Notes: generated from the letters alone by a model not told the origin. A DNA stretch of 33,157 nt from an uncultured Collinsella sp. (GCA_900756945.1 CAAELZ010000060.1:1-33157), one strand, 5' to 3'. Numbered from the stretch's first letter, positions 16,929 through 25,784 are shown. A program made the numbers and translations.

Positions 16929-18359
16929 ATGGCATCGAAGAACCTTTTGCCCGTCGTCGCACTCTGCGGCGCGCTCGCAACCGGAACGCCTGTCGCCGCT
17001 TGGGCGACTCCCGTCATGGCAGACTCCTTACCAGCAGCCCTAAGTTCCGCCCCAAATCCGTCGAGCGCCATTGCGTGCAAGCGTTTTTCGATCGCACAGG
17101 CCGCGATCTCAACCTCGGGATGCCTTCGTCGTAATACGGACGGCTCGATAGTCGTGGATATCAATCGTTCGAACAAGGCAAACGGCTCCCAGGCGGGGTG
17201 CGCCGTCTGCACGTGGCGCTCGGTTGTGCTCGATGCAGATGGCGATCCATGTAATTTAGAGCTGCGCATCGACATCGCTTCGGTCGATGACTCGGCGAAC
17301 GGAGCGAAGGTCGCCTTTGACGGCGCGTTTTTCGAGAAAGGAGGCGGTATATGTCTGGGCTGCGCCGCCGCGGATGCAGACGACACGCAGCCCACCCTCT
17401 CATTCACGGCATCGTTGCGGCTGGCCAAAGCTGGCACCGATGCCATCGCGGCGGGAGAAACGTCCCTGCTGTTCTACGCCGCCAGCACCAAAGATACAGA
17501 CGCTCATTTCGAGAAGCCAGCCGGATCACTCAGCCTTACACGAGGGATAGAGGCAGGCCCTATTGAAATCGATGCCCACGCGCAAAGCAGGCAACGCATT
17601 CTTGTCGATCCGGCGCTTCTCGAAATGGAGTGGAACGGATCCGGAGCCATCGGAATTCTCCCCTCCGCGCTTGACGCCAAGACGCTCCCCTCAAACGACG
17701 AACCCATCAACGCAACCATACAAGAAGAGAGCGCGGACAAGGAAGCGGGTGCGGGCGACACGCCGTCGCCGACAAACAGCGTCCCAGCTTCTTTCGAAGC
17801 ACCGAATGAGCCCGCTACCGATCAAAACGATCCCGAGCTCGCGGACAGTCTGGGGCTTGCTGATCCTCAAGAAATCGATGAAGGTAACTGCTGCGTGTTT
17901 GCCGCGCTCGACCACACGGAGGTCATCGACGCTGCAAGCATCGAAGTTGCCGCCGCCAATCAGCCCGTCCGCAAGTCGGCCATCATCGCATTTCCTAAAT
18001 CCATCGAAGTCGTCTTTTTGCCATCGGGCGAGGTCGTGGCCCCAACACTGCTCACCTTGTTGGGCGCCAAGAATACTCGAAACGAAATTAAAAAGGTCAC
18101 GGTTGTCGACCCTGCAACCACCGCTAAATTGCGCCTATACGCCGTTGCCCCAGACGGAGGCAAGACCTTGGAATTCGATGGCGACACACTCCTAGCCTGG
18201 CGACGTCTGGACATTATGCAAGACGTCTCGTATCAGATCGAACTCGAAGGGTTTGATCGTACCCGCGATGCCAATATCATCGCCGCGGCTATTGAATCCC
18301 CACAGCGGCTTATGACACTGCGCTTTGACTACTATCCCTATGTCCCGACAACCACCTGA
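16929..18359 (+). CDS. Large secreted protein, cysteine-containing, unknown function
   Basis: A 476-residue exported protein with a signal peptide (about residues 1-31). The region 45-250 contains nine beta-rich segments and paired cysteines C91xxC94 and C142xxC145, plus Cys50, 65 and 108, a spacing compatible with a zinc ribbon or disulfides. Residues 255-320 form an acidic, Pro/Ser/Asn-rich linker ending in Cys321-Cys322. The C-terminal 155 residues (IEVVFLPSGEVVAPTLLTLL, EIKKVTVVD) partly echo the core of the smaller secreted protein two genes upstream. No LPXTG or C-terminal anchor is present. The start is supported by AAGGAGA 6 nt upstream. No family was recognised. Confidence 0.8.
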   Translation: MASKNLLPVVALCGALATGTPVAAWATPVMADSLPAALSSAPNPSSAIACKRFSIAQAAISTSGCLRRNTDGSIVVDINRSNKANGSQAGCAVCTWRSVVLDADGDPCNLELRIDIASVDDSANGAKVAFDGAFFEKGGGICLGCAAADADDTQPTLSFTASLRLAKAGTDAIAAGETSLLFYAASTKDTDAHFEKPAGSLSLTRGIEAGPIEIDAHAQSRQRILVDPALLEMEWNGSGAIGILPSALDAKTLPSNDEPINATIQEESADKEAGAGDTPSPTNSVPASFEAPNEPATDQNDPELADSLGLADPQEIDEGNCCVFAALDHTEVIDAASIEVAAANQPVRKSAIIAFPKSIEVVFLPSGEVVAPTLLTLLGAKNTRNEIKKVTVVDPATTAKLRLYAVAPDGGKTLEFDGDTLLAWRRLDIMQDVSYQIELEGFDRTRDANIIAAAIESPQRLMTLRFDYYPYVPTTT

Positions 18360-18382
18360 GGCTTAAATGCTGCGCGTCGTTG

Positions 18383-18408
18383 CTAATACCACTTATATAA
18401 CGTATTAG
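18383..18408. promoter_or_regulatory. Inverted repeat upstream of the DUF554 gene
   Basis: CTAATAC at 18383-18389 and GTATTAG at 18402-18408 form a perfect 7-bp inverted repeat around an AT-rich 12-nt spacer containing TTATATAA. This lies 70 nt before the DUF554 start and may be an operator or part of its promoter. No clean -35/-10 pair can be fixed. Confidence 0.35.
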
Positions 18409-18477
18409 ATGAGTCGCGATGTGCCTCGCATTCCATTCTGCTACGATTGCCACGTTGGCATCAATACAGGAGGGCTC

Positions 18478-19194
18478 ATGCCGGGCTTGGGAACAATCAT
18501 CAACGTTGTCCTTTTAGTTGCGGGCGGTCTTTTGGGATTAGCGGGCGGTCGCTTTATCACACCGCGTATCCAAGACACGCTCATGAAAGCGTCGGGGCTG
18601 TGCGTCCTGTTTATCGGCCTTGGCGGCACCATGCAAAAGATGCTCCTTATCGATGGGAAGGCGCTGGTGACCACTGGTACCACCATGCTCATCGCCTCGT
18701 TCGCCCTCGGCTCGCTCATCGGCGAGGCCATCAACTTGGAGGCCGCCATTGAGAACCTTGGCGAATGGCTCAAGCGCAAAACCGGCAGCGAGGGCGATAA
18801 CGAGTTCACCAACGCTTTTGTCTCGACTTCACTCACCGTGTGTATCGGCGCCATGGCCATTGTGGGATCGATTCAGGACGGCCTGCTCGGCGACTGGTCA
18901 ACGCTTGCCCTCAAGGGCGCACTGGACTGCATCATCGTCTGCACCATGACGGCCTCACTTGGCCGCGGCTGCATCTTCTCCGCCCTGCCCGTCGCCGTGT
19001 TCCAGGGGACGATCACGCTGTTTGCCGGTGCACTCTCCCCCATCATGACCACGGTAGCCCTCGACAGCCTTTCGCTCGTAGGCTCCATGCTCATCTTCTG
19101 CGTCGGCGTCAACCTCATCCGTCCTCAGACCTTCCGCACGGCCAATATGCTTCCCTCCGTCGTCATCGCCGTCATCTACGCCCTCCTGTTCTAA
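18478..19194 (+). CDS. DUF554 family membrane protein
   Basis: A 238-residue hydrophobic protein with about six or seven membrane helices, matching the DUF554 family (putative inner membrane protein or transporter). Family-like segments are GLGTIINVVLLVAGGLLGL at the start, LMKASGLCVLFIGLGGTMQ near residue 40 and FVSTSLTVCIGAMAIVGSIQDGL near 115. The frame is open from 18409, but ATG at 18478 has AGGAGG 4 nt upstream and starts at the conserved N-terminus. Its substrate is not known. It stands alone between the surface cluster and the TerB cassette. Confidence 0.85.
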   Translation: MPGLGTIINVVLLVAGGLLGLAGGRFITPRIQDTLMKASGLCVLFIGLGGTMQKMLLIDGKALVTTGTTMLIASFALGSLIGEAINLEAAIENLGEWLKRKTGSEGDNEFTNAFVSTSLTVCIGAMAIVGSIQDGLLGDWSTLALKGALDCIIVCTMTASLGRGCIFSALPVAVFQGTITLFAGALSPIMTTVALDSLSLVGSMLIFCVGVNLIRPQTFRTANMLPSVVIAVIYALLF

Positions 19195-19281
19195 ATCTAT
19201 CAACGCATCGGTATCTCGAACATCTGTTTGATGCTGTGCTATGATATGAGGTCACCGTAGCTGCGTTCGAGAGGAGGAGCG

Positions 19282-21021
19282 GTGGCCGACCAGGACATCA
19301 AGATGCTCATCGAGCGCATTATGGCCGAGGCCCGGACCCATCAGTCCGCCCGCTTCTCAAACGAAACCTACGCAGACGAGCCGATTCTCAAGACCGGCCG
19401 ACAGATGCAGAATTTCCTCCCCGACCAGTACCGTAAAATGCGCGAGATATCGCGCTGGCAGGATGACCCCAAGGGCGGTGCGGGCCGCTGGCTTTCGGAA
19501 GCCGAGCTTTTTTACCGCCAGGGCCTGCTGATGGCCGACTTTGAGGACGACTGTCCCTACAACGGCACCTTTAAGTCGTACTTTCCCACCTACAACGCCA
19601 TGAGCGACCGGCAACTGCGCGGCTACTTTACCTGGCGTGCCCAAGTGCGCCGCGGAACCGTCGAGGAAACGTCTACGTCCTTTGCCTTTCTGTATCTCTA
19701 TGAGCTGATCTGCGGCATTGGCGTAGATAATCCACTCGATGGTTTTAACAAGATCAAGGCTTTTTGGGATGTCTATCGCGCCTTCGAGCCCGGCATCGAC
19801 CGGTTTGCGCGCGTGTGGCTGCAAGATTACGCCGTGTTCCACGGGCTCGACCCCAAGCTGCTTCGCGACTCTAAAACCGTCATGTTCGATAACGCCCTTA
19901 TCGAACTGCGGCGCGCGGCACGAGACCTTGTACCGGCACCGTCCGGCCAGACCCCTAAGCGTCGCAAAACCTCCGAGCCCACGCTCCCCCTTCCGCCCGA
20001 TGAGGTGCGCGAGGAGCGACTCATGGCCGCCATCAACGCCCTCTCCACGTACAACCTAAGTAGCTCGCGGCTCGACCGCAGCCACCACCGTGATCTGCGC
20101 CACGTGGCGTGCGCCGTGTATGTCCGCATGGCGCGCTACTATGACACGCACCGAAAGACCGGCATCGTGGCAAGTTTATTTGGGGAGGAGACGGCCATGC
20201 CCTACACCATGTTTGCCTCGGCCGTATTCTTTGCGCCCGAGCGCCACGAGGACTGCGAATACCGTCTGGACCCCATCCATATCTACCGTTGCCAAAACGG
20301 TTTTTGGGAATGCATGCGGATTCACGGTAGCAGGCAAAAGAGCAGCAAGCTCGGTGAAATGATGCGCGCCTGCGACCAACGCCTGCGCCTGGCGCTGGAC
20401 CCCGCCCATCCCCTTAAGGAAGAAAAGGTCCCCAAATATCTGGCCAAGATTATCGATGACGAGATTGTGGCATGGCTTTCGTGGGACGCCGCACACCAGC
20501 CCGTCAAGATCGATATCGATTTGAGCCAGCTGGGGCACATTCGGAGCGCTGCCGCACAAACGCGCGAAGCGCTTTTGATCGACGAGGAACGCGAGGACGG
20601 CACGCTTGCGGATGCCGAGGTGACAGTTGCCGAACGACGGGAAGCCAAGCCCGTGGCCGGCACGATCGCCGAACCAGTCGCGACGACCATGCAGCAGGAC
20701 GAGGCTAGCGAGCCGACCATCTCCACCGAGCAGTTTGGCGTCGTGGCCCCGCTCCTCGCACCAGCACCCACGTCCGCTGACACCGCGTCCGCACTCGATC
20801 CCGCCGCAGACGCCTATCTTCGAGCACTACTCGAGCAAAACGCAGCGCAGACGGCATCGGCGGTGGCGCAGTCGGGCAAGAGTGAGGACATGCTTGTCGA
20901 TACCATCAACGAGGCGCTCTTTGACCTGGTGGGAGACACCGTTATCGAATTCGGCGCGGCAGGGCCGCAGATTATCGAGGACTACGAAGCAGACGTGAGA
21001 GGATACCTAGACCATGAGTGA
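19282..21021 (+). CDS. TerB_N/TerB_C-type protein, first gene of helicase cassette
   Basis: A 579-residue soluble protein. Residues about 50-230 match the TerB_N type: YNAMSDRQLRGYFTWRAQVR (104-123) followed by TSFAFLYLYELICGIGV. Residues 240-420 are helical. Residues about 430-530 are a low-complexity Ala/Glu/Thr linker. The end (DTINEALFDLVGDTVIEFG, IIEDYEADVRGYL) resembles TerB_C. Such proteins have been linked by comparative genomics to ATPases and SF2 helicases in Ter-type DNA-processing systems. A separate TerB core was not clearly seen. The GTG at 19282 is supported by AGGAGGAG just upstream. It overlaps the ATPase gene by 8 nt. Confidence 0.8.
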   Translation: MADQDIKMLIERIMAEARTHQSARFSNETYADEPILKTGRQMQNFLPDQYRKMREISRWQDDPKGGAGRWLSEAELFYRQGLLMADFEDDCPYNGTFKSYFPTYNAMSDRQLRGYFTWRAQVRRGTVEETSTSFAFLYLYELICGIGVDNPLDGFNKIKAFWDVYRAFEPGIDRFARVWLQDYAVFHGLDPKLLRDSKTVMFDNALIELRRAARDLVPAPSGQTPKRRKTSEPTLPLPPDEVREERLMAAINALSTYNLSSSRLDRSHHRDLRHVACAVYVRMARYYDTHRKTGIVASLFGEETAMPYTMFASAVFFAPERHEDCEYRLDPIHIYRCQNGFWECMRIHGSRQKSSKLGEMMRACDQRLRLALDPAHPLKEEKVPKYLAKIIDDEIVAWLSWDAAHQPVKIDIDLSQLGHIRSAAAQTREALLIDEEREDGTLADAEVTVAERREAKPVAGTIAEPVATTMQQDEASEPTISTEQFGVVAPLLAPAPTSADTASALDPAADAYLRALLEQNAAQTASAVAQSGKSEDMLVDTINEALFDLVGDTVIEFGAAGPQIIEDYEADVRGYLDHE

Positions 21022-22318
21022 TACCGCATCCGCAGCACCCCGCGTGCCCAAGCGCGTCGCTGCCGTCATTCTCAACTCGCTCAAGGGCGGCGTGGTCCCG
21101 CGCATCGGCCTTCCTTACATCACCGTAGGGCGCGAGGTCGAGATCCGCGCCCTGCTCACCGATTTAAGTCTCATCGCCGATGGCGGCGCGAGCTTCCGCT
21201 TTTTAGTCGGTCGCTACGGCGCCGGTAAGAGCTTTTTGCTCCAGACCATCCGCACGCACGCCATGGGCGAGGGATTCGTCGTCGCCGATGCCGACTTGTC
21301 GCCCGAGCGACGCCTGCAGGGCGGTCAGGGGCAGGGCCTTGCCACCTACCGCGAGCTCATCCGCAATATATCGACCAAGACGCGCCCCGAGGGCGGTGCG
21401 CTCAACCTTATTCTGGATCGCTGGGTCGCCTCGTGTGCCAACGTCGACGAGTCGGTCGTCAATGCCCAACTGACCCCGCTCGAGGAGATGGTCCACGGCT
21501 TCGACTTCACCCGCATGCTTCGCCGCTATCGCACGGCCGTATCCGAGGGCGACGAAGAGGCCATGAGCCGCGTGACCAAATGGATCCGCGGCGAATACCG
21601 CACCAAGAGCGAGGCTCGCGCCGAACTGGGGTCCTCAACCATCATCAGCGACGATGACTGGTACGACTACGTCAAACTCATCGCGCGTTTTTTGGTTTGC
21701 AGCGGCTACAAGGGCATGCTGGTGCTCATCGACGAGCTCGTGAATCTGTATAAGATTCCCAACGCCATCACGCGCCAGTACAACTACGAGAAGATCCTGA
21801 CCATGTACAACGACACACTTCAGGGCAAGGCGCAGTACCTGGGCATGATCATGGGTGGCACGCCGACCTCCATCGAGGACCGCCGCCGCGGTGTGTTTTC
21901 CTACGAGGCCCTACGCAGCCGACTCGCCCAGGGCCGCTTTGCGCGCGAGGACCTTAAGGACATGCTTGCGCCCATCATCCGCCTGCAACCACTCACCTAC
22001 GAGGAGTTGCTGGTGCTGATCGAAAAACTCATGCAAATTCACGCCGGCTACTTTGGCTGGACGCCCACGCTGACCGAAAACGACTTGGTTGACTTCCTCA
22101 AGATTGAGTTCGGTCGTGTGGGAGCCGACACGCACCTGACGCCGCGCGAGGTCATTCGTGACTTTATCGAGTTGCTCGACATCCTATGCCAAAACCCCGA
22201 CGCCAACGTGGCCGAGCTGCTGCAAAGCGTCGGCGGCGACGCGCTGGCGCCGGCAGCCGCAACAGGCGACACCGGCACCGCAGGCGGCGACCGCAACTTC
22301 GCCGAGTTCACCATCTAA
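21014..22318 (+). CDS. BrxD-like (DUF2791) P-loop ATPase
   Basis: A 434-residue ATPase of the DUF2791 type, the family that includes BrxD of BREX systems. Walker A is GRYGAGKS at residues 66-73 and Walker B is LVLIDE at 236-241. The segment NAITRQYNYEKILTMYNDTLQG and the following GGTPTSIEDRRRGVFSYEALRSRL are typical of the family. The C-terminal 35 residues are Ala/Gly-rich. The ATG lies inside the 3' end of the TerB-type gene. It is expected to power a complex with that protein and the helicase downstream. No PglZ, PglX or other BREX core gene occurs in the window, so this is not a BREX locus as seen. Confidence 0.85.
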   Translation: MSDTASAAPRVPKRVAAVILNSLKGGVVPRIGLPYITVGREVEIRALLTDLSLIADGGASFRFLVGRYGAGKSFLLQTIRTHAMGEGFVVADADLSPERRLQGGQGQGLATYRELIRNISTKTRPEGGALNLILDRWVASCANVDESVVNAQLTPLEEMVHGFDFTRMLRRYRTAVSEGDEEAMSRVTKWIRGEYRTKSEARAELGSSTIISDDDWYDYVKLIARFLVCSGYKGMLVLIDELVNLYKIPNAITRQYNYEKILTMYNDTLQGKAQYLGMIMGGTPTSIEDRRRGVFSYEALRSRLAQGRFAREDLKDMLAPIIRLQPLTYEELLVLIEKLMQIHAGYFGWTPTLTENDLVDFLKIEFGRVGADTHLTPREVIRDFIELLDILCQNPDANVAELLQSVGGDALAPAAATGDTGTAGGDRNFAEFTI

Positions 22319-22352
22319 CCTACCAAAAAGGGACAGGTTTATTTTGGCAGGT
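22318..22352 (+). other. Intra-operon hairpin after the ATPase stop
   Basis: Starting at the last base of the ATPase stop codon, ACCTACCAAAA (22318-22328) pairs with TTTTGGCAGGT (22342-22352) with a single A-C mismatch and a 13-nt loop. TTTA follows. The stretch also repeats CAGGTTTAT/CAGGTTTTAT in direct orientation. It sits in the 116-nt gap before the helicase gene, the only sizeable gap in the cassette. It could attenuate transcription, stabilise the upstream mRNA, or be a dispersed repeat. Confidence 0.45.
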
Positions 22353-22434
22353 TTTATCTGGGCAAACGTTGAAGCAGTAATGCAGCAAGCCGTTGCCAGC
22401 CGCGTTGAGAAATTCGTTGTTGAAAGGAGGCCCC

Positions 22435-24879
22435 GTGAACGCCTTTGACCGCTACGCCCCGTTTATCCAAGGCTTCATCTACTCCCACGATTGGGAGAGC
22501 TTGCGCTCTATCCAGGTTGCGGCGGCAGATGCCATCTTCAACACACAGGACAATGTGCTCCTGACGGCGTCAACGGCTTCCGGCAAAACCGAGGCAGCCT
22601 TCTTTCCCATCCTGACCGAGTTTTGGGAGAACCCGCCCGCAAGCGTGGGCGCCCTCTACATTGGCCCCCTCAAGGCGCTCATCAACGACCAATTCGTCCG
22701 CCTCAACGACCTGTGCGAAGAAGCCGATATCCCCGTCTGGCACTGGCATGGCGATGTCTCACAATCACACAAGGCCAAACTCATCAAAAAGCCGAGCGGT
22801 ATCCTACAGATTACGCCCGAATCGCTCGAGGCGCTCCTGATCCATAAGCACATGGCAATCCCGCGCATGTTTTGCGACCTGCGCTATGTGGTTATCGACG
22901 AGGTTCATTCGCTCATGCGCGGCGACCGCGGCGGTCAGACGCTCTGTCTTATCGAGCGACTCTCGCGCATGGCCGGCGTGCAGCCTCGCCGCATTGGCCT
23001 TTCTGCCACCATCGGCGACCCCGAGCGCACGGGCGCCTTTCTCTCACAGGGAACGGGACGCGGTTGCATCATCCCCCGCTTTGAGGAACCGCGCCGCGTG
23101 TGGCGCATCTCCATGGAGCACTTCTACAACTCGGGCCCCCAGGCTCAGCAGCGAGGATTCGTAGGCACAGGTCCACAAGAAGCCGAGGTGCTTGCTTGCG
23201 AGCGTATTGAGACGGCGGCGCCCGCGGCGCTGCCCGCATCCGGACAAGACATGTGCCACAGCGGACAGCTTACACAGGAAGAACACCGTCAACGTCGTGA
23301 GCAGGCGCGGGGCAAGGCCGCTCCCAAAGACCGTCGCACTTCCTCGGCCCCCGAGGGCGAAGTCGACATCCCACGTGCGACCGAGCAGGCGCTTCTCAAC
23401 CCCACCGACACGGCGCCCGACAACGCCGACCCCGGCATGGGTTATATCTTTGAGCATACGCGCGGCCGCAAATGCCTGGTCTTTGCCAACTCGCGCGAGG
23501 AGGCAGAGGCCGTGTGCTCCATGCTGCGCAGCTACTGCGAGAGCCGGCACGAGCCCGACCGTTTCCTCATCCACCATGGCAATCTTTCGGCATCGCTGCG
23601 CGAGACGGCCGAGGAACTCATGCGCGATGAGGAGCAGGCACAGACAACCGTCACCACCTCTACGCTGGAACTCGGCATCGATATCGGCCGTCTGGAGCGC
23701 GCGTTCCAGATCGATGCGCCGTTTACCGTCAGCTCCTTTTTGCAGCGTATGGGCCGCACGGGACGCCGCGATCTTCCGCCCGAGATGTGGTTCGTCATGC
23801 GCGAGGAAGAACCCGAGCCGCGCACGATGATGCCCGAGACCATTCCCTGGAAGCTCCTCCAGGGCATCGCACTCGTACAACTCTATCGCGAGGAAAAGTG
23901 GGTCGAGCCGCCCGAGCTCGATCGACTCCCCTACAGTCTGCTCTATCACCAGACTATGTCGACGCTTGCCAGCACCGGCGAACTCACGCCGGCAGAGCTT
24001 GCCCAGCGCGTGCTCACACTCAGCTATTTCCATCGCATCTCGGCCGATGACTATCGCGTGTTGCTGCGTCACCTCATTACCATCGACCATATCCAAGTCA
24101 CCGAGGGTGGCGGGCTCATCGTGGGTCTCGCGGGCGAGCGCATCATTAACAACTTTAAGTTCTACGCCGTATTCCAGGAAAACGAGGAGTTCACCGTTCG
24201 CAGCGAGTCGGCCGAGTTGGGCACGATCGTCAATCCGCCACCGCCCGGTGAGCGCATCGCCATCGCCGGACACTGCTGGATTGTCGAGGAAGTGGACTGG
24301 AAGCGTCATACCGTCTTTGCCACGCAGGTCAAGGGCCGGGTGCCGGCCTACTTTGGCGACTGCCCCGGTGACATCAATACACACGTACTCGAGCGCATGC
24401 GCAAGGCGCTCAACGAGCACGCGACATATCCGTACCTTATGGGCAACGCGAGAGCCCGCTTGGCGCAGGCTCGTCATACGGCCGATATTTCGGGTGCGGG
24501 AACTAAGCCGCTCATCAACCTGGGCGGCGATACCTGGGCACTTTTCCCCTGGCTGGGCAGCTACGCCTTTTTGGCGCTCGAGCGCATGCTCAAAATTAAG
24601 TGTGCCGCGGAACTGGGCCTTCGCGGACTTGACCCGTCACGCCCGTACTTTATGCAGTTTAAGATGAAGGCCGACGAGGAGACGTTCTTTGAGGTGCTCG
24701 CCGCCGAGGCCGAGAAGGACTTCGATCCCATCGAGCTCGTCTATCCCGGCGAAGTGCCTTACTTTGATCGTTACGATGAGTTCGTTCCCGAAGAGCTCGT
24801 GCGTAAGGGCTTTGCCGAAGGCGTGCTCGACATCGAAGGCATGAAGCAGCGCGTTCTCGGCTGGTGCGACCACACATAA
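22435..24879 (+). CDS. Lhr-like DEVH-box helicase
   Basis: An 814-residue superfamily 2 helicase. Motif I is ASGKTEAAF (GKT at 50-52), motif II is DEVH at 155-158, motif III is SAT at 190-192, and motif VI is QRMGRTGRR at 437-445. Between the two RecA domains, at about residues 225-340, is a low-complexity charged insert (QEEHRQRREQARGKAAPKD). The C-terminal 370 residues resemble the winged-helix and accessory region of Lhr/BrxHI-type helicases. The GTG at 22435 is favoured by a perfect AAAGGAGG 4 nt upstream; the frame itself is open from 22393. It ends 27 nt from the convergent SpeE-like gene, with only a weak possible terminator between. Confidence 0.9.
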   Translation: MNAFDRYAPFIQGFIYSHDWESLRSIQVAAADAIFNTQDNVLLTASTASGKTEAAFFPILTEFWENPPASVGALYIGPLKALINDQFVRLNDLCEEADIPVWHWHGDVSQSHKAKLIKKPSGILQITPESLEALLIHKHMAIPRMFCDLRYVVIDEVHSLMRGDRGGQTLCLIERLSRMAGVQPRRIGLSATIGDPERTGAFLSQGTGRGCIIPRFEEPRRVWRISMEHFYNSGPQAQQRGFVGTGPQEAEVLACERIETAAPAALPASGQDMCHSGQLTQEEHRQRREQARGKAAPKDRRTSSAPEGEVDIPRATEQALLNPTDTAPDNADPGMGYIFEHTRGRKCLVFANSREEAEAVCSMLRSYCESRHEPDRFLIHHGNLSASLRETAEELMRDEEQAQTTVTTSTLELGIDIGRLERAFQIDAPFTVSSFLQRMGRTGRRDLPPEMWFVMREEEPEPRTMMPETIPWKLLQGIALVQLYREEKWVEPPELDRLPYSLLYHQTMSTLASTGELTPAELAQRVLTLSYFHRISADDYRVLLRHLITIDHIQVTEGGGLIVGLAGERIINNFKFYAVFQENEEFTVRSESAELGTIVNPPPPGERIAIAGHCWIVEEVDWKRHTVFATQVKGRVPAYFGDCPGDINTHVLERMRKALNEHATYPYLMGNARARLAQARHTADISGAGTKPLINLGGDTWALFPWLGSYAFLALERMLKIKCAAELGLRGLDPSRPYFMQFKMKADEETFFEVLAAEAEKDFDPIELVYPGEVPYFDRYDEFVPEELVRKGFAEGVLDIEGMKQRVLGWCDHT

Positions 24880-24905
24880 AACCAGTCTTTTTGGTACGGG
24901 GAGAC

Positions 24906-25784
24906 TTACTTGTCGTGAAGGACGGTGCCGAGGAAGTCGGCGTTAAAAGGCACGGCTTCGGCGAAGACATAGTCGCCGTCGCTGGCGATGAGCAGGTAGT
25001 TCTCCTCGCCGCCAAATTCCGCGTCGCCGCAGGGAACCACCCAGGCATGCGCAAACACCTCGAGCGCCGTGGCAACGCAACCGCGCAGGAACGTCACATC
25101 GCTCCCCTCGTTCGCACTCACGATATTGGCCGCATAGATACCGCCGGGGTTCAGGCTGCCCCGCACCAAACGCAGCGCCTCAATCGTCGCCAGCTCGCGC
25201 ACGGGCTCGGCACCGCCAAAGCAATCGCTCACGACCGCATCGTAGCGACGATGCCCCACACTCGTCACGCCCAGATACGAGCGAGCCTCAGCGGTAATCA
25301 CCCGCAGGCGATCGCCCACCGCGTGCTCCAGCTCGTCTAGGTAGAACCAACGACGCGCCAGACGTGTAATCTCGGCGTCGTACTCAATGACGTCCATGCG
25401 CAAACTCTCGTGCGACATCAGCGCGAACTTGGGATAGGCAAACCCTCCGCCGCCCAGCATAAGCATGCGGTCGATGCCATGACCATAAGCATCGCGCATG
25501 GCATCCTCGGCCTCAAACACATCGTCAAACGCACGATAGTACGCAAAGACGGGCTCTGCCCAACGCTCGCCAACGTAGGTCGCGCTTTGGTAGACGCTGC
25601 CTTGCACCAACACGCGGACTTCCTCACCGCTCTCATCGTGCACGCGCTTCACACGCGCCAACCCATTGCGGGTCCTCGCGACCTGCAGGCAGGCGGCGCG
25701 AACAGCGACGGCGGCCGCACCAAGCGCCGCGGCTCCCAGAGCAACGCCGGCAACGACGCCGGCAGAAACACTCGGCTTGTTCAT
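24906..25784 (-). CDS. Spermidine synthase-like (SpeE fold) protein with N-terminal membrane helix
   Basis: A 292-residue protein. Residues about 7-30 are a hydrophobic anchor. The rest has the class I SAM-binding fold of the polyamine synthase family: RMLMLGGGGFAYPKFAL near residue 105 (glycine-rich loop), DVIEYDAEITRLARRWF near 130, then RYDAVVSDCFGGAEP near 178. In true spermidine synthases the last motif is DSTDPxGP with a catalytic Asp. That Asp is not seen here, so aminopropyl transfer is doubtful and a methyltransferase-like role is as likely. The ATG follows the elp3 stop directly (TAGATG), so the two genes are translationally coupled. Confidence 0.8.
   Translation of the reverse strand: MNKPSVSAGVVAGVALGAAALGAAAVAVRAACLQVARTRNGLARVKRVHDESGEEVRVLVQGSVYQSATYVGERWAEPVFAYYRAFDDVFEAEDAMRDAYGHGIDRMLMLGGGGFAYPKFALMSHESLRMDVIEYDAEITRLARRWFYLDELEHAVGDRLRVITAEARSYLGVTSVGHRRYDAVVSDCFGGAEPVRELATIEALRLVRGSLNPGGIYAANIVSANEGSDVTFLRGCVATALEVFAHAWVVPCGDAEFGGEENYLLIASDGDYVFAEAVPFNADFLGTVLHDK

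Noticed and set aside
23044..24477. 477-codon minus-strand frame antisense to the helicase
   Set aside because: No motifs or start signal, and all helicase motifs are on the plus strand in this stretch.
19282..24879. Calling the helicase cassette a BREX system
   Set aside because: PglZ, PglX, BrxA, BrxB and BrxL-type genes are all absent from the window. Only the ATPase and helicase families are shared.
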